64,000 bases of DNA from Liriodendron chinense. Its lineage: Eukaryota; Streptophyta; Magnoliopsida; Magnoliales; Magnoliaceae. The position numbers and the translations under genes were made by a program. Positions 44,578-53,802 of this stretch are shown in pieces. Every line of letters begins with the position of its first letter. The first letter of the stretch is position 1. The notes below the pieces were generated by a model. That model was not told where the DNA came from, searched no databases, and worked only from the letters and a program-made list of their open reading frames with translations. The stretch spans positions 4,506,082-4,570,081 of the forward strand of contig ML058552.1 in NCBI GenBank assembly GCA_003013855.2, given 5' to 3'.

Positions 44578-45610
44578 TACAATGCGGGATTCTTGGTAGT
44601 CTCCAACTACCCTGAATGGCTCGCCAACATCGTACCAGTACCAAAGAAGGATGACAAGGTTTGAATGTGCATCGACTTCCGAGATCTCAACAAAGCCAGT
44701 CCAAAAGATGACTTCCCGTTGCCACATATCGACACTCTGGTCGACAACACTGCTGGATACAAGATCTTCTCATTCATGGACGGGTTCTCAGGTTACAATC
44801 AGATCAAGATGGCCGTCGAAGATCGTGAGAAGACATCGTTCATCACTCCCTGGGGAACCTTCTGTTACAGGGTAATGCCGTTCGGTCTGAAGAACGCAGG
44901 AGCAACATATCAGCGAGCAATGACAGCATTATTCCATGACATGATGAACAAAGAGCTTAAAGTATATGTGGACGACATGATCGTCAAATCTCGCACAATT
45001 GAAGGACACTTTGAAGATCTGAAGAAATTATTCAACACATTAGAAAAGTACAAGCTCCGTCTCAACCCTCAGAAATGTGTCTTCGGTGCAATGGGAGGAA
45101 AGCTCCTCTGCTTTATGGTGAGCGAAGACGGCATCAGGGTCGACGAGACCAAAACCAGAGCAATCATCGAGATGCCCCCTCCTAGAACAGAGAAAGAAAT
45201 TCGTGGCTTCCTCGGCAGAATTCAATACATCAGTCGATTCATCGCACAGCTCACACCTATCTGTGAGCCCATATTCAAGCTCCTTCGGAAGAACGCCCCA
45301 AAAGAATGGAATGGTGATTGGCAAGTCGCCTTCGACCGCATCAAGAAATATCTCATGAATCCTCCAGTCCTAGTGCCACCCACTCCTGGATGACCACTAT
45401 TGTTATACATCTCGGTAGCAGCAGAAGCCATTGGCTGTGTCCTCGGTCAGCACGACGAGACCGGGAAGAAGGAACAAGCAATATACTATTTGAGCCGGAA
45501 GTTCACCGACTACGAGACCAGGTATTCCCCGATCGAGAAGACTTGCCTCGCCCTAGTCTGGGCAACTCAGCGACTCCGTCAATACATGATTGCATTCCCT
45601 ATTCTCCTCC
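44578..45610 (+). pseudogene. pol: Reverse transcriptase and first RNase H
   Basis: In the same frame come I-V-P-V-P-K-K (~44633), F-R-D-L-N-K-A-S-P-K (44674), F-M-D-G-F-S-G-Y-N-Q-I (~44775), M-P-F-G-L-K-N-A (~44875) and catalytic Y-V-D-D-M-I-V (~44968). All RT motifs are intact. TGA at 44662 and TGA at 45391 interrupt it; both fit CGA to TGA. The gypsy-type RNase H follows (G-C-V-L-G-Q-H-D, Y-Y-L-S-R-K-F, Y-S-P-I-E-K, 45430-45560). Near 45600-45625 the frame shifts by one, with loss of a few codons before K-Y-L-F-E-K-P. Synthesises element cDNA and degrades template RNA. Confidence 0.85.
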
Positions 45611-46195
45611 TCGCTCAAGTACCTGTTCGAGAAACCGGCACTCACTGGAAGGATAGCTAAATGGCAGCTACTCCTGTCTGAGTTCGACATCACCTATGTC
45701 ACTCAGAAGGCAATCAAAGGGCAGGCCCTCGCCGATCATCTTGCCGCTCACTCACTCCTGGATTATCAACCGCTTAAGACGTTCTTCCCTGATGAAGATC
45801 TCTTGCTTGTCGAAAGTGAAGAAAAGAAGAAAGGTGAGTGGACGTTATTCTTCGATGGCGCAGCAAATTCTAAAGGGAGTGGTATTGGAGCAATCCTCTA
45901 CTCTCCAGATGATGTCCCTATTCCTATCTCAAGGCGCATAGCATTCGAGTGCACCAACAACATGGCAGAGTATGAAGCATGCATCATTGGCTTAAGGGAA
46001 GCCATAATCTTGGGCGTCAAGAAGCTACGAGTATTTGGAGACTCACAGCTTATCATCAATTAGACCAATGGCGAATGGAAGACCAAAGACGAGAAATTGA
46101 TACCATATCATGTGTATCTTGACAATCTGATCGAAGAATTCAAGGAAATCACCTTCTCATACATGCCCAGAGCCAAGAACCAGTTTGCAGATGCT
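45611..46195 (+). pseudogene. pol: Second, archaeal-type RNase H
   Basis: The frame resumes one base over. K-Y-L-F-E-K-P-A-L-T-G and F-D-I-T-Y-V connect to the extra RNase H: F-F-D-G-A-A-N-S-K-G (~45852), N-M-A-E-Y-E-A-C (~45960), F-G-D-S-Q-L-I-I-N (~46035) and F-A-D-A-L-A (~46185). The D-E-D-D catalytic set is complete, but TAG at 46061 (from CAG by the family consensus) splits it. Dual RNase H domains mark the Tat lineage. Confidence 0.85.
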
Positions 46196-47575
46196 CTCGC
46201 CACACTGGCATCAATGCTCGAGATCCCGAAAGGAGCTTCAGAATGGGAGCTCACAGTCGAAGTTCAAGATGAACCTGCTTTTTGCCTGCAAATAGAAGAA
46301 GCCAAAGCTGTCCCTAACAAACCCTGGTATGCCGACATCAAGCAATATCTCGAAACCCAGGAGTATCCAGAATCGGCAACAGCAACAGATCGCCGAACCA
46401 TCCAGCGTTTGGCCGGCCAGTTCACCATCAGTGGCGAAGTTCTTTACAAGCGATCCTATAATCACATCCTCCTTCGATGCGTCGACGAAACAGAAGCTGC
46501 AAAGATCATGAAAGAAATACACGAAGGAATCTGTGGCCCACACATGAATGGGCACATGATGGCAAAGAAGATTCTACGACTCGGCTATTATTGGCTCACC
46601 ATGGAGACAGACTGTTGCCAGCACGTCAGAAAATGCTTCAAGTGTCAGGAGCATGCAAATCAAATCCATGCCCCATCATCAGAGTTATACAACCTGACTA
46701 CCCCCTGGCCCTTCTCCATGTGGGGGCTCGACATCATCGGCAAGATCAGTCCCAAAGCATCAAACGGTCATGAGTACATACTCGTGGCAGTCGACTACTT
46801 CACCAAGTGGGTAGAGGCAGCCTCCTACACCACGATTGCAGCATCTCAAGTGATCAAATTCATGAAGAACAACATCATATGCCGGTATGGAATCCCTAAT
46901 GCTATCATCACAGATAATGGGACCCCGTTCGTCAACAAGAAGATGGATGACTTCCTCAGCAAATTCAAGATCCAACGTCATCGATCAAGCCCCTACCGTC
47001 CCCAGATGAATGGTGGGGTAGAAGCCGCAAACAAGACAATCGTCAGGATACTCGAGAAGATGGTCGTGACCTATCGAGATTGGTCAGATATGCTCCCATA
47101 TGCACTTTGGGCCTATCGAACGTCTGTACGGTCTGCTACGGGCGTTACTCCTTTCGAGCTTACCTATGGAATGGAGGCAGTTCTACCAGTCGAAGTGGAA
47201 ATACCATCACTACGGGTGTTATTAGAAAGCGGAATTGAAGAAGGAGAATGGCAACGGGCCAGATTCGATCAGTTGCAGCTAGCAGATGAGAAGCGCATGC
47301 GTGCGCTAAGTCATTCACAGTGTTATCAGAAAAGGATCGCTCGGGCTTACAACAAGAGAGTCCGAAAAAGGAGCTTCAAGGTAGGCGACATGGTCATGAA
47401 GAAGATTCTACCGTCGCACCTTCCAGATCCCAGAGGAAAGTTCAAACCCTCGTGGGACGGGCCGCTGATCATCAGAGAAGTACTTCCCGGAGGCGCCCTC
47501 AGACTCACCAGCATGAGAGGGGTGGATCTTTCTGAGCCAACCAAAGCCGACAACGTGAAGATCTTTCACGGGTAA
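46097..47575 (+). CDS. int: Integrase
   Basis: An open 492-codon frame. The first ~30 codons complete the RNase H. The zinc finger H-x-H...C-F-K-C (~46540-46650) is followed by the DDE core: W-G-L-D-I-I-G (Asp, ~46725), I-T-D-N-G-T-P-F (Asp, ~46910) and G-G-V-E-A-A-N-K (Glu, ~47020). The C-terminus carries F-K-P-S-W-D-G-P-L-I-I (GPY/F module, ~47445) and ends with V-K-I-F-H-G and TAA. No stop or frameshift lies within the integrase. As part of a pol frame with upstream stops it could be made only by readthrough, reinitiation or from another copy. Inserts cDNA into the genome. Confidence 0.9.
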   Translation: MIPYHVYLDNLIEEFKEITFSYMPRAKNQFADALATLASMLEIPKGASEWELTVEVQDEPAFCLQIEEAKAVPNKPWYADIKQYLETQEYPESATATDRRTIQRLAGQFTISGEVLYKRSYNHILLRCVDETEAAKIMKEIHEGICGPHMNGHMMAKKILRLGYYWLTMETDCCQHVRKCFKCQEHANQIHAPSSELYNLTTPWPFSMWGLDIIGKISPKASNGHEYILVAVDYFTKWVEAASYTTIAASQVIKFMKNNIICRYGIPNAIITDNGTPFVNKKMDDFLSKFKIQRHRSSPYRPQMNGGVEAANKTIVRILEKMVVTYRDWSDMLPYALWAYRTSVRSATGVTPFELTYGMEAVLPVEVEIPSLRVLLESGIEEGEWQRARFDQLQLADEKRMRALSHSQCYQKRIARAYNKRVRKRSFKVGDMVMKKILPSHLPDPRGKFKPSWDGPLIIREVLPGGALRLTSMRGVDLSEPTKADNVKIFHG

Positions 47576-48024
47576 GCCATTCTGACCTTATCTAGAGTTA
47601 CTTTAATAGAGCTGAAGTCAAGAGGTCGAAGCTAAGACCTTTGAGAAATCATCCCGTCCACCAACAAGTGTTTCAAATAAGGGGATTCCAAAAGAGAAAA
47701 ATACAAAAAAAAGGAGGGGATGCAAAAGGAAAAGAAAAAAAAAAGAGAGAAAAAGAATATAAAAAAAAAAGAAGAAAAGAAAAAAGGGAAGCCAAAGCAA
47801 GGCACTTAAGAAAAAAAAATCAATCCAAGAAACACAGTCATCCGTTCATTCATCTCAGAGGGGTCTTTAGCAAAGACCGACAGCTCTATTATCGTAACTC
47901 AGGATAAGGGCTGAAAGACTGCCATCGGCCGACAACGACGAATTCCCGACCTCTAGCCACCGCAGTTATCCAAGGATGCAGAAAAAAAAAAGAGAAAAAA
48001 AAATGTGTGCCTAAACAAAGAGGG
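47576..48024 (+). other. A-rich non-coding spacer after integrase
   Basis: No gene. 47690-47830 is almost pure purine (AAAAGAG-type), followed by non-repetitive DNA to the hairpin array. The inverse lies at 25870-26280 in element B. Confidence 0.6.
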
Positions 48025-48239
48025 CGGAGTGAAAACCCGAAAGGGCGCTCCGAGTAAAAACAGTGGGCATACAGCGGACTTGGTGAAAACCTGAAAGGGC
48101 GCCAAGGGTAAAAACAGCATAGCTGCCAAGGGGCAGGCAAGATCAAATACCCGGGACGTGGTGAAAACCCGAAAGGGCTCCACGGGCAAAAATGACGGGA
48201 AAAAGCCGGCTGTAGTGAAAACTCGAAAGAGCGCTGCAG
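48025..48239 (+). ncRNA. Array of four two-storey GAAA-loop hairpins
   Basis: Four segments (48025-48052, 48079-48106, 48157-48184, 48210-48239) share one plan: a 7-8-nt arm, AAAA, CCC-GAAA-GGG (or CCT/GGG, CTC/GAG), then the matching arm. Outer arms pair as CGGAGTG/CGCTCCG, CTTGGTG/CGCCAAG, CGTGGTG/CTCCACG and CTGTAGTG/CGCTGCAG, with G-U allowed and one mismatch in unit 3. Arm sequences differ between units while pairing is kept. It lies between integrase and the 3' end of the convergent antisense gene. Role unknown. Confidence 0.7.
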
Positions 48240-48645
48240 GCAAAAATGGCTCAAATGAAAAAAAAAAAATTTAAAAGTGCAGGTACCAAGAAGTCAGACG
48301 ATCCAGATCGGTTCAAGCAGTAAAAGTGCAAGAACGAGAGGAAGTGCAGTCAGGAGCGAAGAGCTCTACAAACTCTGACAATCTCAAGAAGCAACAGTTT
48401 CCATTGCCTACACCTCTGAGGGAACCAAAGGAGCACACAAGTCAAATCTCGAGACATCGGTCAAGGCATTGGCCGAGCCCTAGTTCTGATTCCTATATCC
48501 TGACACAAAATCTAGACACACTCACAAGACAACTCATGGCACAGTAGATTTTCAAACAGTTTTCTTTTCAATTAAATGCATCATATTTCTTTTACACATA
48601 TCATATCATCTTTTTCAAAAAAATACAAAAATGCATCATCATCAA
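48240..48645. other. Non-coding spacer
   Basis: No gene supported. Homologous in part to the inverse of 25380-25560 in B ('tgattcctatatcctgacac'), so it belongs to the element's internal region between the hairpin array and the antisense genes. Confidence 0.45.
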
Positions 48646-51313
48646 TCATATATGCAAAAAAGGAATGTGCAGGTGGCCAACACAATCAATCTCTACCCTC
48701 CTCCTCGGCCACATCAGGTAAGTCCTCTGACTCATAAAAGATAGTCGCGCTCTCAACCTGCTCACCTCCATACGCAGGTAATGCGCCTCATCGCGCTCAA
48801 GGGTACGGATCGCTATCTCCTCATCAGACAATCTCTGATCGGCAACCAATCTCCTCGACATCATCTCACAATGATACCGAAGTGCAGAGATCTCAGACAG
48901 CAGATGGCCATGAGTGGCCAAAAGGAAGCAAGGATCAATGAATGGGCGCTCCTCAAAAGGTTCATATGAACCAGATGAAGAGCCTGCATCTCCAAGGATA
49001 TCCTGCTCATCCTCATCAGCAGTCTGATGCCAGCAAGGGATACGTCGATATAAAGACTGCTCAGTAACCTAGTACTGATATGGGGCGGTCGCCATCGGAA
49101 AAGTCCGCAGCTCAAAACCCAGCAAATCAGCAGTCAAGTAGCTCGCCCAAGAACAATCAATCCGGGTCCTGAAGTCAGAGGATCTAGAGGGAAGTACTCG
49201 ACGCCCGATACCCGTGAAAGCGAAAGGAGGAACATCCTGCTCATACCCAAACTGCCGCAGGAACCGGATGGGATGGTAAGAAAAGTAGGATCGAAAGCCT
49301 ACCAACATCAGAGGATGGCGGTGTGCATCGCAAAACACTAGAGGAAGTGAAAGCCAAGATGACTCCCAACGAACATTCCAATCACGAAGTTCAGCAAACA
49401 TCCTGCGATACAAGGGCTCGCTCATCCTAGCTGTATGAGGAAGAAACTCAATGATGTGTCGTATAAAGTCTGGGCAACGAGTGTCAGGAAAAGATACAGG
49501 AACGGTCAAAGAAAGCGCTCCCATAGCCAGACCTGATCACAAAAAAAAGAAAAAAAAAAGAAAAGAAGTTCAGCTAGAGCAAAGCAATCCCTAACAAAGC
49601 AAAAAGAAAAAGGTGCAGAAAAGATACCTGCAGAAAGGCACAACAGCCGCGAAGGACACGAGTGCGGCCCAGGGCGCAGTCAGTCAGCCCATTGAACAGC
49701 TCGGCCAAGGTAAGAGAAATGATCCCCTGCCGACGGATAGCTCGGCTCATCACCTCAAAAAGCAGAGGAGTCTGGGACCTGCGCCATCCCGAGAACAACA
49801 CCTTAGCTATCAAGCAGAACATCAGTGCGTTCCGAGCAAAGGTAGAACCGGCCGCACTCCGAGGACCCGAAAAAAGATCATACAGTAAGTCCAAGGAAAA
49901 CACCACAGCATCCTAGCCACCGGCTGCAGGCCGAACAAGATAGGGGATCCCGAACCAGTTCTGCGGTGTGGCAGTCTTCGACGACGTCTTCGGCGAAAAA
50001 TACTGAGTATAATCCCAGGGTAGACCTGTCAAGCGTGCAAGCTCCTCCAAAGAAGGCCCCATCTCCATATCGTTGAACGCAAACAAGTTCAACGAAGGGA
50101 CCCAGTCAATCAAGGCAGCTCCGAGCATCCTCCAGTCAATATCAACTCTGGCCATATGGATCAGACTGCCGAAGCCATAGGACTCTAACTCCCGAATCTC
50201 ATAAGCTGACAAACTGTCAAGCCAAGCAAGCAGTCGTGGCGAGCAAGAAGAACGAGGAAGCAGCTGACAAGTCCTCACTGGTACCCCCTCCAGCACAAAA
50301 GGCCCAGAAATCAATGATGACTCATCAAGGATCGGAAGGTCAACGGGCGAAGGAGAAGGAAAAGCTGGAACCTCTGCAGACTCGACAGCCCCTGACCTGC
50401 CCTCAGTGACGGCTATGTCTAATATAGTCGCATCGCTGTCTGAAACTGTCATAACCTCAGCCGCATGAGAAGACTCGCCCACCTCATGAACGGAGTGCGC
50501 AAAGGACCGATGACCAAGAAAAGGACAATGCTCCCCATCAAAAGGACTGTCAGTGAAGATCACACCGCACATCGTGACATCCTGGCTAATCTGACCGTCA
50601 AAGAATACATCTGAACCATCAAAAAGGGTCCCGGCAGCCCCGATCGAAGAATCAACGGTCAGATCTAGACCTGCGGCCCCCTCCAACAAGAAATCATGAA
50701 TCCAATCATCATCCTGGCCGATCAAAGGGATCATCGAGGCATCCACACCGTCCATCATCAAGGGGACATCATCAATGATCACATCAGGTCCACCCAAACA
50801 AGTGTGCCGCACATCTCGGCCCTCATCCAGAGCATCCAAACCGTCAAAGGTACCATCTGAGCCATCCATACCATCCAGACATGAGATCAGCCCATCTATG
50901 TCCCTCATAGTCCCATCATCACCATCCATCACATCATCCATGGGGCCCACACTCAAAGAATGCATAATCTCACCTATGTCCCATCCTCCCATCTCATCCA
51001 TGCCATCCATTCCTCCCATAATGAGAGGCCCATTCAAATCTGAAAATCCAGCCACCCCACCATTAATGGAGCTATTCAAAGCTTCACCAACCACCATCCC
51101 TAACCCCTCATCAATGCCCCCATTTAATGCTCCATCTCCACCATCAATCAAAGATACCTCATCATCTTTAAAGCCTTCATCGATTGCTGAAATACGGGAC
51201 CCACCAATCTCTCCCACAAGGGCCCCCAAGCCATCATCAATGGCTGCCCAACAAAAGATCAAGAAAGAAAAAGACAAAAAGAGAAGGAAAGAGGGGACAA
51301 AATGTAGATTCAT
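48646..51313 (-). pseudogene. Antisense PMD-superfamily gene 2 (DUF7745-like), broken
   Basis: Minus strand. ATG at 51313 starts a hydrophobic leader (M-N-L-H-F-V-P-S-F-L-L-F) that could be a signal peptide. About 280 residues rich in Asp, Gly and Met follow (51250-50420). The domain (50330-49640) holds V-D-I-D-W-R-M-L-G-A-A-L and P-S-L-E-E-L-A-R-L-T-G-L-P, like plant DUF7745/transposase-28-type proteins. An intron (49627-49533, donor after CTGCAG, acceptor TGATCAG) joins to V-W-L-W-E-R-F. The last exon ends in a coiled-coil-like stretch (48920-48700). TAG at 49915 and 49071 and a one-base frame change just after the intron break it. Original role unknown. Confidence 0.7.
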
Positions 51314-51415
51314 GGCTGGAATCGAATGATCCAGTGCAGAGGATGTGGGGACAAGAGAAAAGGACAGCAGAGGATGTCCGAACCAGGGCCAGCCCAGGCC
51401 GCTCAAGAGGCGAGC

Positions 51416-51445
51416 CTTGGGCGGCCTGCCCTGCGCCGCCCGTAC
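51416..51445 (-). promoter_or_regulatory. Copy of the LTR GC-palindrome module upstream of gene 2
   Basis: On the minus strand, 25 of the first 27 bases equal the U3 module at 37869-37895. It lies about 100 bp upstream of the ATG at 51313. Nearby on the same strand are 'gagccaat' (CCAAT-type) and 'tgacgtgg' (bZIP ACGT core), so this looks like a promoter of the antisense gene. Confidence 0.5.
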
Positions 51446-51639
51446 GGACACAAACTTCCTCTCTCCGCGGGATTGGCTCCAGGGTTCTTGGTAGGTGAGG
51501 CTGACAGTCCACGTCAGCAGATGGCGCTCCGTGGGCCGCCCAAGGCTCCGGTCCACTCCAAATTTCAACTGAAGATGATCAAGATCATACAAAAAGTGCC
51601 CCACTAGTCCAATCACGAAGCAATGTGGCCGGAACGTGG

Positions 51640-52170
51640 CTGATCAAGCCAAAGAAGGGAAAAAAGTGATCAAATGGGGGCCACAAGCAATCCAAGCCAT
51701 TCAAAGACTAGATCATCATGATCTAAGCCGTTGAAGGACCTACATGAACCATCAAACAACAAGATCAAAGGGGTGATTATCAAAAGAAGGGCCAAAATCC
51801 AAGATCTAATCATCAAGTGGGCCCACAAAGCCAAATCAAGCGATCTGAGACGTTCAAGCCGTCATCCACACCATGAGAAGCCTTCCTAGCCTCACAAATC
51901 ATCAAAAGAGGTGCCCCAAAGTAAAACCAAGGTCCCAAATGGGCCCACAGGGCCGAATCTATCAATTTGAACCATTCAAGGGCTAGATCATCAGGATCCA
52001 AACCATTGGAAAGCTTACACAAGTCATGGAGCAGCAAGATCAAAGGTTCGATCATCAAAAGAAAGGCCAGAATCCAAGATCTAAACATCAAGTGGGCCCA
52101 CAAGGCCTAAATCAAGCAATCTGAACCATTCAAGTCATCACCCATGCAGCTAAGTAGTCTCAAATCATGA
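51640..52170. repeat. Two direct repeats of about 270 bp
   Basis: The block 'ctagatcatcatgatc...aagtgggcccacaaagcc' (about 51660-51930) recurs, diverged, at about 51932-52165. Each contains TGGGCCCA palindromes (TCP-type sites). It separates the 3' end of gene 1 from the promoter of gene 2. Confidence 0.65.
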
Positions 52171-52307
52171 AGGAATGAGTCAAAAGTCAAAGCATCCAGA
52201 CATCATCAAGGAATTTGGGAGAAATCAAAGCCTGTATATTCATCCAAAAGAGCTTGATACAAAAGGGGACAAAAACAAAAGTACAAGGCCATACAAAGCA
52301 GAGGCAG

Positions 52308-53802
52308 CTACAAGTCACCAACATAATCATCATCATCCCTCCTCGCGTCCCGCTCCCGACGATAAAGATCCATCAAAGGAGCAGTCACCGAACCTCCAGC
52401 ATACCTGCGACGGCCACCTGGAACATAAAGCGAAGGAAGCAAAGGCCCCTGGCCAAATAGCAGATACCACTCGTCATAATCACGATCTGGGATCATGAAA
52501 CGAAAGCCGGGCTGGCCTACCAGAGCCTCAACTCTCTCATCAACTGGCATCCGAGCAGCTGGAAGAGGAGCAGAACAGGGGACCCGTGCCACCCCAGTGA
52601 CTTGCCGAAGCAATCTTTCCCCCAAGTACCATTGGAAGGACTCAGCGTCAGAAAGCATAATACGAAAACATGAAGCATCGTATGCCTCCACGCGCTGGGG
52701 TGTGTAGTAAAGAGGGAAACTAGCGTATGGCATCCGAGTGAACTGCAGCAGAAGAGGTTACCACGATCAGTTACAAGTACAGCACAAGGACAAAGACAAG
52801 CAAGATACTTACGTCCTCAACGGTCAGCCCGTCTATGTCAGCACGCCAATTGTCCCCGGGAACTCGGGAGTTCCGCTGACGGTTCTGTTGGTGCCAGTAC
52901 ATGTGGCGATACTGCGAAGGCTCAACATCATCCCGCATCCTTGGTGTAAAATGGGGGAAATGGTCATAAAAGCAGGTCTGGACAAAAGCACATCTAATGA
53001 TCAGAGAGAGAAAGAAGGCAGATGGCTCCAAGGAGGATGAAAGAAGAGGTACCTCAACGACAGGCCAGAAGCCTGTGAAGGACCGGCTATGCCGACAGGT
53101 CTTGTCCAGACCTTGAAAGAGACGGGTCAGGATGGCCCCATTCCAGTTATAGGGGTGATGAAGATCCTCGACTAAACGAAGAAATTTAGGATCAACTCTC
53201 TCATTTGCATGGCAAAAAAGAAAGGATCCAAAAGCATAAGTGATCATGGCCCGCACCTTGTGGAGGGCCTCTCGTTCGGTGGTGGGGATGACGGAGGAAA
53301 AATTGTTGTAAAACCATCGCATCTTCACTTGATGGCCTTGGAATTCACCCTCGGGAGGGACGTCACCGACAAGCCGTAGCCAATCAGTGGAAGAAAGGGG
53401 AGCTAGAGAGCTCACTTGAGGGACAATTGCCCCATGAAACGGGAAGCCTATCTGCATGTAAATGTCCAAAGGGGTTATTCCCCATTCTCCACAAGGGAGC
53501 TGGAAGGTGTGGGTCTCATCCCGCCACCTCTCACAAAGAGCCGCAAGCATCATGCGGTTAGCGTCGTTATTACGGAAGCGTAGGGTGAGGAGGCCAGCAA
53601 AAGGAGTACCATCTAGTACTCGCTCAAGCAAGGGCTGTGGCTCCTTCATCCAATTGTCCCAGCGATCCCTGGTACCTCGACCCTTGATAGCAGGAAGAGG
53701 TTGATGCTCCATAGCTAGGGAACACATGTGGTCCCCTCGGCGGACAATGAAAGCAGGATCATCCTCGTCAACCACTCGGTGACCTCTGGTGCCATCCGTC
53801 AT
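52308..53802 (-). CDS. Antisense plant mobile domain gene 1, intact, three exons
   Basis: Minus strand. Exons are 53802-53053 (250 codons), 52977-52813 (55 codons) and 52742-52308 (145 codons with stop). Introns are 75 and 70 bp with GT...AG ends (donors GAG/GTACC and GAC/GTAAGT; acceptors GTCCAG and CTGCAG). Every junction is phase 0, giving 449 residues without a stop. Residues 93-127 (W-R-D-E-T-H-T-F...P-C-G-E-W) and 186-250 (L-V-E-D-L-H-H-P-Y-N-W) are diagnostic of PMD (MAIN/MAIL1 family). Host PMD proteins act in heterochromatin silencing; retroelement copies have no proven role. Additional 5' exons are possible. It is intact while pol on the other strand is broken. Confidence 0.8.

Noticed and set aside
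47641..47907. Lys/Arg-rich 88-codon + strand frame after integrase
   Set aside because: It arises from the purine-only tract at 47690-47830 (AAA/AAG/GAA codons) with no homology.
50775..51329. 184-codon Ser/Pro-rich + strand frame
   Set aside because: It is the shadow of the Asp/Gly/Met-rich segment of antisense gene 2: TCC/CCA codons opposite GGA/TGG. No domain and no start context.
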